The position numbers and the translations under genes were made by a program. From Methanobacterium_D sp040373355 (GTDB lineage: Archaea > Methanobacteriota > Methanobacteria > Methanobacteriales > Methanobacteriaceae), in assembly GCF_047495555.1 (NCBI RefSeq), contig NZ_CP166866.1, positions 1 to 64,000 on the forward strand: 64,000 nt of DNA. The letters run 5' to 3'. The stretch's first letter is position 1. Each line of letters begins with the position of its first letter. The notes under the pieces are model-generated. The model saw only the letters and a list, made by a program, of their open reading frames with translations. It was not told the DNA's origin and did not search any database. Shown piece after piece: positions 7,578 through 16,528 of this stretch.

Positions 7578-9674
7578 TTATTTTTCTTTTTTGGCATTAA
7601 TTCTGAAAAAATTATTTATATGTTCATGTTTTTCTTCTTTGGAGATTTTATCATTTTCAATATTTTCACCATCTTCTATAGAAGTATTGATTGTAAAATA
7701 AAATGTGGTTCCTTTATCTGGTTCTGATTCAAGCCACATCTTACCACCATGGCGCTCTATAATCCTTTTTGAGATAGATAATCCAATTCCAGTACCTGGA
7801 TACTCATCTCTAGTATGTAGTCGTTGAAATATGGTAAATATACGATCGAAATATTGTGGTTCTATTCCAATACCATTATCACTTACGCTGAAGATATATT
7901 CCCCTCTACCTTCATCCTGTTTACAAGAAATAGTTACTTTAGGATTTATATTATGTTTTTTAAATTTAATAGCGTTAGAAATTAGATTTTGAAATAGCTG
8001 ACCCATCTGTCTGTCATCAGCCATTACTTTTGGAAGTTTTTTATATGAAACATCTGCATTGCTTTCTTCTATCGCTGCATGTAAATTGGAAATACTCTTT
8101 TGAAGCACTTCATTTGTATCTACTAATTCGAATTCTTTTCCTCTTGTTGTAACCCTTGAATATTCAAGAAGATCTTTAATAAGGTTCTGCATCCGTGTAG
8201 AAGCATCTACAATATATCCCATGAACTCATCAGCATCCTCATCAAGCTGATCCTTATAACGTCTTTCAAGAAGTTGGGTAAAACTTGAAATGGTTCTAAG
8301 TGGTTCTTGTAAATCATGGCTTGTAACATAAGCAAACTGCTGTAATTCTTCATTAGAACGCTTTAATTCCTCAACCATATCTTTAAGTTCCAATTCATTC
8401 TCTTTAAGTTTAGTTTCTGCAATTTTCTTTTGTTCAAGTTCATTTTTAAGAAGAACATTCGCCTGATTTAATTCTCTTGTGCGTCTTTCTACAGTTGATT
8501 CAAGCTCATTTTTTGCTTTTCGTAACTCATGTTCAATTTCTTTACGTTCTGTAACATCTTGTTCTACACATATAATTTTAAGGGGATGTCCAGCAAAATC
8601 AGTGACTACTTCTCCTTGGCATAAAATAATTCTAACATTTCCATCTTCGCGACATATTTTAATTTCATATTGAAATGAAGAGTGATCTGAGAGTGCTTTT
8701 TCTAGTTTATTACTAATTAATTGTTGATATTCTGGAAGTACTCTGTTTAGAATTGTTTCATATTTTACAAATTGTCCAGGATCAATACCATAAATTCTGT
8801 ATAATCCGTCAGATATGGTTATTACATTAGATTTAATGTCCCATTCCCAGTTTCCAATTTTCCCTACCCGCTGAGCTTCTTGAAGTCTTCTATAATTCTC
8901 TTCAAGCGCTTTTTCTACGTTAGTAGGTCCGCTAATATCGCGAACTATTGAAACAGTACCAATAAAGTTACCATTATCATCTTTAAATGCAGTAACTGAT
9001 GATTTTATAAATACATCTTCACCACTTTTTTTTGTGGTTAAATTTTCCCCATGCCATTCCCCAATAGTTTTAAGCTGGCGTTGTGCTTTTTTTCGATCTT
9101 CGGGATTTAACCAGCGGTAATTTACTAATTCTGGAAATACTTTATCATTTACTTCTTCTAAAGTATATCCAAATAAATTTTCTGCTCCCTTATTCCAATA
9201 GGTTATTCGATTTTCGTTATCAACAGCAATTACAGCGTCCTTTACTTGACATAATATATCAGATTGTATTTTAGCTGTATCTTCTGCTTCTTTCTGCTTT
9301 GTTATATCAGTTCTAAGAGTTACATATAATTCATTAATTGAAAAAGCTGAAATTGAATAATATTTATCAAGATGTTCAAAATAAATCTCAAATTTTTTAT
9401 TCTTATTTTCCTTAATTACTTCATTAGCAGTATCTAATTCTACTGCTATTGCATTAGTTGATTTATATATGCCACTTAGTTTTTTATTTACAATTTCTTC
9501 CCTTGAATTACCTGAGTTAAGCTTTGAAGCCGGATTTATATATTTATAAATGAGATCTATAACATTACTATTTTTATCACGTACAAGTTCATAGACGTGT
9601 ATTTCTTCTTCCATATTTTCAAATATTTGAAAATATTCAGATTCCTTAAGTGAAAATAAATTATTCGATCCCAT
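7578..9674 (-). CDS. PAS-domain sensor histidine kinase
   Basis: A 698-residue cytoplasmic sensor kinase with no membrane segments. Three PAS-type domains are seen: residues ~10-130 (an unusual N-terminal PAS shared with the PAS protein at 40956), ~135-255 and ~265-380 (ending in the PAC motif DVTERKEI). A coiled coil (~380-440) leads to a HisKA domain with phospho-acceptor His453 (TSHDLQEPLR). The HATPase domain has NLISNAIKF, DNGIGIEP and GTGIGLSISKRI. Signals are probably sensed in the cytoplasm. A partner is not adjacent; the single-domain regulator at 22897 is a candidate only by type. Confidence 0.93.
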   Translation of the reverse strand: MGSNNLFSLKESEYFQIFENMEEEIHVYELVRDKNSNVIDLIYKYINPASKLNSGNSREEIVNKKLSGIYKSTNAIAVELDTANEVIKENKNKKFEIYFEHLDKYYSISAFSINELYVTLRTDITKQKEAEDTAKIQSDILCQVKDAVIAVDNENRITYWNKGAENLFGYTLEEVNDKVFPELVNYRWLNPEDRKKAQRQLKTIGEWHGENLTTKKSGEDVFIKSSVTAFKDDNGNFIGTVSIVRDISGPTNVEKALEENYRRLQEAQRVGKIGNWEWDIKSNVITISDGLYRIYGIDPGQFVKYETILNRVLPEYQQLISNKLEKALSDHSSFQYEIKICREDGNVRIILCQGEVVTDFAGHPLKIICVEQDVTERKEIEHELRKAKNELESTVERRTRELNQANVLLKNELEQKKIAETKLKENELELKDMVEELKRSNEELQQFAYVTSHDLQEPLRTISSFTQLLERRYKDQLDEDADEFMGYIVDASTRMQNLIKDLLEYSRVTTRGKEFELVDTNEVLQKSISNLHAAIEESNADVSYKKLPKVMADDRQMGQLFQNLISNAIKFKKHNINPKVTISCKQDEGRGEYIFSVSDNGIGIEPQYFDRIFTIFQRLHTRDEYPGTGIGLSISKRIIERHGGKMWLESEPDKGTTFYFTINTSIEDGENIENDKISKEEKHEHINNFFRINAKKEK

Positions 9675-9915
9675 TCTACCTATTTCCTCTTATTATTTTA
9701 CCTCATATCATTAAATAATACCCAATAAATGAATCTCTGCTTATTATATGTAATATTATCATTATTATGTTTTATGATTATTTTATGAGAAATAAGAAGT
9801 TTAAGCACGATTTGTATTAATATAAACTATTTAAGTATTACATTACTAAAATAAAACTCATAAAATTAAATTTTTAATATTTCAATTAACTTAAAAAATC
9901 TAATTGCACAATAAA

Positions 9916-10839
9916 TTAAATATAATCAATTTCATGTCCACAGAGCACTTTAATATACATATATACTTTTTTAAACTCTACTAAATTATTTAAAGACGCC
10001 TGGGCCATTTCTACATCATCAGTATAACTGCTTGAACCTATTCCTTTTTCAAACCCTTCATTAATAAAACATGCATCAGCTGTAATGAGAATAGGATTAT
10101 TTTTAGAATTAATTAAAAATGACATATGTCCATTTGTATGTCCTGGCGTTCTTATAGCCCAAAAGGAACCATCACCAAAAATATCCGCACATTGACCTAA
10201 AATAGGCATAACTGAAGCTTTTGAAAAGTCAATTTCATAAAGAACTTCAATTCCATTTAAATAATCTCCATAAAAAAAAGCCTTTGAAAATTGAAAATTT
10301 TCAAGGCACCAAAAATTTGTAAAATTTTTGAGTGGCTTACAATTAGTATATTTTTCTCCTTTTCCAACAATATATGGAATATCCTTTGGAAGTTCGCGTA
10401 CACCTGCTATATGATCAGAATGTAAATGAGAAAGAAAAACTCCTTTTAAATTAATTGAATTCTTTTTGACATGGTATGCAATATTCTGGTCCTTTTCTTG
10501 AATATATTCCTCATCAAAAAGCTCAAATTTCTTAAAAATTCCTGCAAAAATACCTTTCATTTTTCCTTGAGGGTCTTTAAAATAAGATTTATCTAAACCC
10601 GCATCTATAAGATAATCCCCAAGTTTAGGATGTTTAATCCAATGAACCATTACAGGAACCTTCAAATCCTCATTTTCTATATTTCCAGCATTTGGATGTT
10701 CAGGATTCAAAGTTCCTTTTTTATTTATTACAACATATCCTGTAACAAAACTTTTAAGTTCGATAGAACATGGGTTCTTGAATACTTCATCAAAATCACC
10801 ATATTTTGTCTTTTTTAGCTGAAACGTATTCCTTTTCAT
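9916..10839 (-). CDS. metallo-beta-lactamase-fold hydrolase (AHL-lactonase-like)
   Basis: A 307-residue MBL-fold enzyme. Metal ligands are visible in HLHSDHIAG (HxHxDH), TPGHTNGHMSFLI, the ITADACF aspartate and the C-terminal LCGHEIDYI. This arrangement resembles N-acyl homoserine lactonases and related lactone hydrolases, though a substrate cannot be inferred. I start at ATG 10839; an upstream TTG at 10881 would add 14 hydrophobic residues with no ribosome binding site. Odd point: residues encoded by 10281-10330 (LKNFTNFWCLENFQFSK) come from two back-to-back DNA palindromes, as if a hairpin element had inserted in frame. Confidence 0.85.
   Translation of the reverse strand: MKRNTFQLKKTKYGDFDEVFKNPCSIELKSFVTGYVVINKKGTLNPEHPNAGNIENEDLKVPVMVHWIKHPKLGDYLIDAGLDKSYFKDPQGKMKGIFAGIFKKFELFDEEYIQEKDQNIAYHVKKNSINLKGVFLSHLHSDHIAGVRELPKDIPYIVGKGEKYTNCKPLKNFTNFWCLENFQFSKAFFYGDYLNGIEVLYEIDFSKASVMPILGQCADIFGDGSFWAIRTPGHTNGHMSFLINSKNNPILITADACFINEGFEKGIGSSSYTDDVEMAQASLNNLVEFKKVYMYIKVLCGHEIDYI
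10281..10330. repeat. two adjacent palindromes inside the MBL-fold gene
   Basis: CCTTTGAAAATT pairs with AATTTTCAAGG (10281-10306, one bulged base) and CAAAAATTT pairs perfectly with AAATTTTTG (10310-10330). They lie within the reading frame. Their AT-rich stems with 2-3-base loops look like the intergenic hairpins at 6352-6396, so they may be copies of a dispersed palindromic element domesticated in a coding region. Confidence 0.45.
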
Positions 10840-10927
10840 ATTAAAAACCAGTTTTAGTGCTAGAATAATTATTAGATACAATTATTAAATACTTTGTGAA
10901 ACTAGAAAAAAATAAAAAATGAATAGA

Positions 10928-12526
10928 TTACTCTATTCCCTTAAAACATTTATCTAAATGTTCTTTTTTCATTGGTTTTGTAACTAAAGTAACTACAATA
11001 GTTGCAATAACTGCTAGTGGTAGCCCAATAATTATTGGATCTACTGTAGGCCATGGATTTGAAGTTATTATAACCACTTTTCCTGTAAGAGCATTACATA
11101 TTCCTAGTGCCTCAGCCGACTTTTTGAAGCCAAAAACAAGCCAGAATAAACTTGCAAGAGACCCAATAATAAGTCCTGCAATTGCACCCTCTTTAGTTGA
11201 TCTCTTCCAAAATAGTGCAGCAACATACATTGAAAGGAACGCTGCTGCAGTTATACCAAACCACATAGCAGTTCCTACAGCAACAATACTTCCAGGTAAA
11301 ATAAATCCAAGAATAACTGCAATTATAACAGCCACAGTAATTCCAAGTCTTGCAACAAGTACTGAGTTTTTACCTTTTCTTCCTGAAACTGTTTCATAAA
11401 TGTCTCTTCCAAGTGCTGTTCCTTGTACGTGGAATTGTGCGGATAGTGTTGACATTGCAGCTGAAAGTAGTGTAATCATGAATAGATAGGCAAACCAAAG
11501 AGGCATAGCTGCAGCTATAAATGCAGGTATAACTTTATCAAGGTTACCTCCTACAGCTTGAACCGCAGTCTGCCCCATAGTTTCAAAGAAATAAACATTG
11601 GAGAGTGATCCTACTACATAAGCAGTGAAAGTAGTCATAAATATAAATATTCCACCAATAAGAACTGCCCGGTTTAACTCACGGTTTGATTTAACTGTCA
11701 TAAATCGCACAACAAGCTGTGGTTGGGATAATACTCCAATACCAACACCCAATATCAGACTGCTTACTAATGTCCACCAAAATGGACTTCCAGATGCAGG
11801 CATTGACGTCCAACCCGTAAAACCTGTAGCAGCTGCTTTAGCTGTAGCATTTTGAGGAACTATATTTAAAAGATTTGTAAGTGCTTGATGAGCATCAGTA
11901 ACGCCTCCAAGAAGCCAGTAAATCGCTATAAGTAAAAAGAGCATTCCGAAAAACATTATTGTTCCTTGAAGTGCGTCAGTGTACATTACACCCCGTATTC
12001 CTCCAAAAATGACATAAACTGCTACAATAATTGCCATTACAATGAGAGCAATGTTATAATCAATTTGAAGGGTAGTCTCCACAAATCTAGCCATACCAAT
12101 CAAGACTGCAGAAGCGTATAGGGGCATTCCTATAAATATTACTGCTCCTGAGAAGTATTGAATAAACTTACTGTCAAAACGTCGTGATAAAAATTCGGGG
12201 AAAGTTAGGGCATTCAAATTGTGCCCCATTTTACGAGTTCTCTTACCAAAGAAGACAAATGCGATAAAGATACCTATAATAATGTTCAAAAATACCAGCC
12301 ATAAAATTCCCATACCATAATTGGCCGCAGTTCCTCCAAATCCTACAATAGCTGCAGTACTGATAAATGTTGCTCCGTAACTGAGTGCCATAATATAAGG
12401 ATGGGTTTCTCTTCCTGCTACCATGTAATCAGCAGCGCTTTTAGTACGCTTCCATGCTATATATCCGACATAACCAATCATTAAAATATAAATCAACACT
12501 ATACTACTTAGTGCGAATAAATCCAT
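10928..12526 (-). CDS. sodium:solute symporter (SSS family)
   Basis: A 532-residue transporter with about 13 hydrophobic segments. Family marks include YMVAGRETHPYIMALSYGATFISTAAIVGFGG near the N-terminus (TM1 with the Na2-site region), TFPEFLSRRF, YVIFGGIRGVMYTDALQG and a Ser/Thr-rich TM8 segment LLSAAMSTLSAQ. Members import proline, acetate, pantothenate or other organic anions with sodium. It is divergent from a phenylacetate-CoA ligase gene across a 344-base gap, so an aryl acid or other carboxylate substrate is a reasonable inference. An AAGGAGGT-type ribosome binding site precedes the start. Confidence 0.9.
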   Translation of the reverse strand: MDLFALSSIVLIYILMIGYVGYIAWKRTKSAADYMVAGRETHPYIMALSYGATFISTAAIVGFGGTAANYGMGILWLVFLNIIIGIFIAFVFFGKRTRKMGHNLNALTFPEFLSRRFDSKFIQYFSGAVIFIGMPLYASAVLIGMARFVETTLQIDYNIALIVMAIIVAVYVIFGGIRGVMYTDALQGTIMFFGMLFLLIAIYWLLGGVTDAHQALTNLLNIVPQNATAKAAATGFTGWTSMPASGSPFWWTLVSSLILGVGIGVLSQPQLVVRFMTVKSNRELNRAVLIGGIFIFMTTFTAYVVGSLSNVYFFETMGQTAVQAVGGNLDKVIPAFIAAAMPLWFAYLFMITLLSAAMSTLSAQFHVQGTALGRDIYETVSGRKGKNSVLVARLGITVAVIIAVILGFILPGSIVAVGTAMWFGITAAAFLSMYVAALFWKRSTKEGAIAGLIIGSLASLFWLVFGFKKSAEALGICNALTGKVVIITSNPWPTVDPIIIGLPLAVIATIVVTLVTKPMKKEHLDKCFKGIE

Positions 12527-12870
12527 TGAATAACCTCCTTAATTTTTAATTATATAGATAAAACGAACCTATAATAAGTGTCTAAAAGTTTAATTGATAT
12601 AATCATAGTTATTATCCTTGTTATTTGTGTTAATTATTTTTGAATATAAAAACTCTTCTAAATTTAACTGAATACAATCAAAAAATTAGTTTAAAAAAAT
12701 AGAATGCTTTCAAAGCACATAACCTAATATAAAAACATGCCATAAAATGTATCTAATTTGAAGAAATATAACAAATTTTATATTTTCCTTTTCATTACAA
12801 TAAATAATAAATTACACTTTATTAGTTTAAAAAAATTATTTCTATAAATTTTAATGGGTTCAGGGATAAA
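12527..12870. other. divergent intergenic region
   Basis: A very AT-rich spacer that must hold the promoters of the symporter (minus) and the CoA ligase (plus). The ligase has AGGGATAAA just before its ATG. I see no small ORF with a ribosome binding site and no long repeat or conserved operator that I can name. Confidence 0.4.
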
Positions 12871-14175
12871 ATGATATGGAATGAAGAAGCAGAGTGCATG
12901 TCACAGGAAAGAAAAGAAAAATTACAACTTGAAAGATTACAGAAAGTCGTAAAAAGAGCATATGAAAACGTTGCATTCTATAGAAAACGTTTTAAGGAGA
13001 ATAATATTAAACCAGAAGACATTAAAACTCTAAAGGATATAGAAAAGCTTCCCTTAACCACTAAAGATGATTTAAGAGAAGCTTATCCCTTTGGAATGTT
13101 TGCAGTTCCAAGAAAGGAAATTGTAGAAGTACATACATCTTCAGGAACGACTGGAAAACCTACAGTATCAGGATATACAAAAAAAGACCTTGAAATCTGG
13201 AGCGAAGTAATGGCCCGTGGCCTAACTATGTTTGGAGCTGATGAGGATGATGTTATCCAGAATACACATGGATATGGCCTATTTACAGGGGGTTTCGGAG
13301 TTCATTATGGTGCTCAAAAAATAGGGGCAACTGTGATTCCTATATCAACAGGCCAGACAAAAAGACAGATCGAGATAATGAAAGACTTTGGTACAAGCAT
13401 TATGATTGTAACCCCCTCCTATGGTCTCTATCTTGCAGAAGTTGCAGAAGAAGAAGGACTGGATACTGAAGAGTTGAATTTAAAAGCTGTAGGTTTTGGT
13501 GCTGAAATGTGGACTAATGAGATGCGTCATGAAATTGAAAAGAGATTTAATGCCCCTGCATTCAATATTTATGGACTTACAGAAATAATGGGGCCCGGAG
13601 TAGCTCTTGAATGTGATCAACAAGAGGGATTACATGTTAATGAAGACCATTTCTATCCAGAAATAATTGATTCAGAGACCCTCGAAACAAAAGAAGATGG
13701 AGAAAAAGGAGAACTTGTTTTAACTACTCTAACACGGCACGGGATGCCTATTATTCGATTTAGAACAAAGGACATTACTGCGCTAAGAAGAGGAAAATGT
13801 GACTGTGGAAGAACATTAGTCAAAATGGATCGAATTACAGGACGAACTGACGACATGCTAAAAGTAAGAGGAGTTGCTGTTTTTCCATCACAGATTGAAA
13901 AGGCACTTCTCAAAATTGATGAAGTTGAGCCTCACTACCAGATCATTGTTACCAGACCTCAGCATCTGGACGTAATGGAAATACAGGTCGAAGCTTCTCC
14001 AAAACTTTTCTCTGATGAAATAAAAGAACTTGTAGGTATAAAAAAGAAGATTGAAAACTATATTCACAGTGAAATTGGTTTGAGAGTTAATGTAACATTA
14101 GTTGAGCCTAAAACACTTCCAAGAAGCGAAGGAAAAGCTGTAAGGGTTATTGATAAAAGAAAATTTGAGGATTAG
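12871..14175 (+). CDS. phenylacetate-CoA ligase family (PaaK-type) AMP-forming enzyme
   Basis: A 434-residue adenylate-forming enzyme. It has the PaaK N-terminal block (WNEEAECM), the P-loop-like TSSGTTGKPT (residues ~90-99), YGLTEIMGPG, GELVLTTLTRHGMPIIRFRTKD and the C-terminal GRTDDMLKVRGVAVFPSQIE hinge. It activates aryl acids such as phenylacetate or indoleacetate to CoA thioesters. In methanogens this feeds indolepyruvate:ferredoxin oxidoreductase run in the reductive direction, to salvage exogenous aryl acids as aromatic amino acids. Its partner ACT protein follows after 11 bases and iorAB is 2.4 kb away. Confidence 0.9.
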   Translation: MIWNEEAECMSQERKEKLQLERLQKVVKRAYENVAFYRKRFKENNIKPEDIKTLKDIEKLPLTTKDDLREAYPFGMFAVPRKEIVEVHTSSGTTGKPTVSGYTKKDLEIWSEVMARGLTMFGADEDDVIQNTHGYGLFTGGFGVHYGAQKIGATVIPISTGQTKRQIEIMKDFGTSIMIVTPSYGLYLAEVAEEEGLDTEELNLKAVGFGAEMWTNEMRHEIEKRFNAPAFNIYGLTEIMGPGVALECDQQEGLHVNEDHFYPEIIDSETLETKEDGEKGELVLTTLTRHGMPIIRFRTKDITALRRGKCDCGRTLVKMDRITGRTDDMLKVRGVAVFPSQIEKALLKIDEVEPHYQIIVTRPQHLDVMEIQVEASPKLFSDEIKELVGIKKKIENYIHSEIGLRVNVTLVEPKTLPRSEGKAVRVIDKRKFED

Positions 14176-14186
14176 GGGGAATTTAA

Positions 14187-14618
14187 TTGAAAATAAAACA
14201 ACTATCTATCTTTCTAGAAAATAGAAAAGGAAGGATGAAAAATGCACTTGATGTTCTTGAAAAAGGTGGAGTAAATATAAGGGCCCTTTCTATTGCAGAT
14301 ACATCGGATTTTGGTATTTTAAGGCTAATAGTACCTGATCCAGAAGTAACAAAAAAATTACTTGAAGATAACAATTTTATTGTTAAAATAGGAGAAGTAA
14401 TTGCAGTTAGAATGGGAGATGAACCTGGAAGTTTAGGTAAAATCCTTGGAATCCTTGATAATAATGATATAAACCTCGAATATCTCTATGCATTTGTTGA
14501 AGAGAAAGAAAATAGAGCAATTGTTTTATTACATCCTGCAAATATTGAAGATGGAATCAAAGCCTTACAAAATGGCGGTGCTGAGGTTATTTCATCTAAT
14601 GAGATTTATGGTTTGTAA
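14187..14618 (+). CDS. tandem ACT-domain protein
   Basis: A 143-residue protein made of two ACT domains (residues ~1-70 and ~70-140). N-terminus MKIKQLSIFLENRKGRM is typical of the ACT protein that accompanies PaaK in archaea. ACT domains bind amino acids, so it may sense aromatic amino acids and adjust the ligase. The start is a TTG at 14187, well placed after AGGGGGA; no ATG is available. It is co-transcribed with the ligase gene upstream. Confidence 0.9.
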   Translation: MKIKQLSIFLENRKGRMKNALDVLEKGGVNIRALSIADTSDFGILRLIVPDPEVTKKLLEDNNFIVKIGEVIAVRMGDEPGSLGKILGILDNNDINLEYLYAFVEEKENRAIVLLHPANIEDGIKALQNGGAEVISSNEIYGL

Positions 14619-14707
14619 TTAAATTTCTTTTTTTAACTAATTCATTTTAAAGTCAAATCACTAAATAAAAATAAACTAAAAAGAATAATTATTAAATTAT
14701 TCTTTAA

Positions 14708-15106
14708 CTATCCATATACGCCACCAGTAATTGCATTTACGTCCACATAACCTTCAAATGTGCCATTTAGGTCATATAGAGGAACATGCCACCAAGGTGT
14801 TTCTTTTACAGCATAAAGAGTAGGCTTACCTGCTTTATAATCAAATCCAAAGTCTTCTTTCATTGCTTGAACAGCTAACTGTTGAGCCTGCTGTGCAGAT
14901 ATTTTGACATTAGTAGTGTTATTTGTTTTTGTATCATTTTTATGCTTGGTTTCATTGTGTAAAATGTTATCAATTGACTTATTTGTCCCATTAGAACTAT
15001 TTAATGCTACAACAGGCGTGTTAGAATTTTGAGTTCCCATAAAGTAAGCTGCTCCAACAACTACTAATAAAATAACGATTACTAAAGCAACTATTTTATT
15101 ATCCAT
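14708..15106 (-). CDS. small exported PepSY-like protein, copy 1
   Basis: A 132-residue protein with an N-terminal membrane anchor (residues 4-24), an Asn/Thr/Lys-rich linker (~30-65) with several N-x-S/T sequons, and a C-terminal PepSY-like domain (KISAQQAQQLAVQAM then WWHVPLYDLNG and GYVDVNAITGGVYG). I chose the second of two ATGs (15106) because it gives the same AGGTGA spacing and the same MDNK start as its neighbour. It forms a tandem pair with the following gene. PepSY modules are proposed to inhibit extracellular proteases; the role here is unknown. Confidence 0.75.
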   Translation of the reverse strand: MDNKIVALVIVILLVVVGAAYFMGTQNSNTPVVALNSSNGTNKSIDNILHNETKHKNDTKTNNTTNVKISAQQAQQLAVQAMKEDFGFDYKAGKPTLYAVKETPWWHVPLYDLNGTFEGYVDVNAITGGVYG

Positions 15107-15169
15107 CATTTCACCTTTCTAAATTTCTTTTTGAAAATGTTTCTAAATAAAGGTCTTCTCTTTTAAGAC

Positions 15170-15574
15170 TCATTGAGCATATACTTCACCAGTTTGTGCA
15201 TTTACATCGACAAACCATACGAATTTTCCTTTATCATCATATACTCCTACATGCCATAACAAGATTCCAGTGGGATCTTTATAGAGAAGTGTAGGTAAAG
15301 CCACAGTATACCCTTTAAATCCCGCATTTTGCTCGAATTTAGTTACAATTTCTTTAGCTTGCTCTGCTGATATTTTTGTTTTTGTAATATTGTTTATCTG
15401 TGTATGGTTTTGATGTTTTGATTCTGTATGTCCTTGAATACTGGAATTACTAGAGTTAATTGCATTGTTTACTGCTACTGCAGGAGTATTGGAGTTTTGT
15501 GTACCGATAAAGTAAGCACCTCCAGCAATAACTACAAATAAAACAGCGATTAAAGCTATAATCTTATTATCCAT
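15170..15574 (-). CDS. small exported PepSY-like protein, copy 2
   Basis: A 134-residue paralogue of the gene just downstream on the same strand: N-terminal anchor MDNKIIALIAVLFVVIAGGAYF, a low-complexity Asn/Ser/Thr/Lys linker, then KISAEQAKEIV and the GVYDDKGKFVWFVDVNAQTGEVYAQ end. The N-terminal 30 residues are nearly identical to copy 1, while the C-terminal domains have diverged, suggesting different targets. It has a strong Shine-Dalgarno (AGGAGGTGAAAAG). Transcription probably proceeds into copy 1. Confidence 0.75.
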   Translation of the reverse strand: MDNKIIALIAVLFVVIAGGAYFIGTQNSNTPAVAVNNAINSSNSSIQGHTESKHQNHTQINNITKTKISAEQAKEIVTKFEQNAGFKGYTVALPTLLYKDPTGILLWHVGVYDDKGKFVWFVDVNAQTGEVYAQ

Positions 15575-15791
15575 CTTTTCACCTCCTTTGCACCTAATAT
15601 AGTATTTACTGAAATAAAAGAAATAATTTGATGGGGCGCTCTAAAATACAATTGAGGTAAAAAGATTCCATCACCACCGTACATTTGTACTTTTAGTTAC
15701 TATTTAAATAATGCTGGTTCATTTAAATATTTAAAGTTAATTAATAGCATTATTCATATACAAAATTGAATTAAATGCTAAACAGCTATTT

Positions 15792-15881
15792 TTAGTGTCT
15801 GATTTTAAGCTCCTTTAGTATTTCATCAGAAATTAATATTAAAGCCATTAAAAATGAAGGTATAAGTTTTTTAATTTCCAT
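15792..15881 (-). CDS. 29-residue hydrophobic small protein
   Basis: A small ORF whose ATG overlaps the 3' end of the 51-residue ORF upstream (11-base overlap). It has GGAAGGG as ribosome binding site. The product MEIKKLIPSFLMALILISDE... has a Lys-rich start, a hydrophobic run at residues 6-18 and a charged C-terminus, so it could form a membrane-associated helix. The first residues resemble those of the preceding ORF (MKIKKLFTSFLKHL). Function unknown. Confidence 0.45.
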   Translation of the reverse strand: MEIKKLIPSFLMALILISDEILKELKIRH

Positions 15882-16026
15882 TATTACCCTTCCTTTTTAA
15901 TTTTAAAATTTTTTTTATACTTTTTTCCGCTTTAGATTCTAAAAACTCCTCTTCAAACCATAATGGTACTTCTGAAGGTGTTGAAAGGTGTTTTAAAAAT
16001 GAAGTGAATAATTTCTTTATTTTCAT
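15871..16026 (-). CDS. 51-residue amphipathic small protein
   Basis: A small ORF beginning 11 bases after the stop of the 130-residue gene, with a strong GGGGG Shine-Dalgarno that overlaps the upstream TAG. The product has an amphipathic N-terminal helix (MKIKKLFTSFLKHL), an acidic centre (EVPLWFEEEFLE) and a Lys-rich tail (KSIKKILKLKRKG). No known family. Tight spacing with its neighbours indicates a three-gene operon. Confidence 0.5.
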   Translation of the reverse strand: MKIKKLFTSFLKHLSTPSEVPLWFEEEFLESKAEKSIKKILKLKRKGNNGN

Positions 16027-16037
16027 TTTTAATCCCC

Positions 16038-16430
16038 CTAAGGTTCTCCAATTATTAAGTTAGAACTTGCTTTAGAATATCTTAAAGCATTATTTCCTTT
16101 AAATAAGATGTCTATTTTATAAACGCCCGGACTTAAATTCTCGGTATTTAAATTAGTTCTGGCTGTTCCATCCCAGAAATTAATTTTGTTTTTCTCACTG
16201 AAAAATACCTGGTTGTTTTCATCTGAAATTGTAAATTTTAAGTGATCATAATCCATATTAATCCATTCTAAAGCATTCTTAAATTGTCCTTGCACAGCAA
16301 TTGTCTTAATATCACCTTTTTTTGCATATACATCTTTTAAACCCATTATTCTAGTCTCTATGGCTGCTGAGCACATTTTCCTAGCTGCAAGAACCATAAA
16401 TATTTGATTTATTTCCTTTAGAATTTTCAT
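16038..16430 (-). CDS. small protein with an Ig-like beta-sandwich C-terminus
   Basis: A 130-residue protein. The first 18 residues (MKILKEINQIFMVLAARK) form an amphipathic helix rather than a classical signal peptide. Residues ~38-130 look like an Ig-like repeat of the kind found in methanobacterial adhesin-like proteins, ending in GVYKIDILFKGNNALRYSKASSNLII. First gene of a putative operon with two small ORFs (51 and 29 residues) immediately downstream. Function unknown. Confidence 0.6.
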   Translation of the reverse strand: MKILKEINQIFMVLAARKMCSAAIETRIMGLKDVYAKKGDIKTIAVQGQFKNALEWINMDYDHLKFTISDENNQVFFSEKNKINFWDGTARTNLNTENLSPGVYKIDILFKGNNALRYSKASSNLIIGEP

Positions 16431-16528
16431 ATGAACACTTCCTGAATTCTAATATATTATAGTTAAATTTATATATATAAACTTTTACATTATAATTTAA
16501 AATTTAAAAAAATAAAGGCTGTAAAAAA

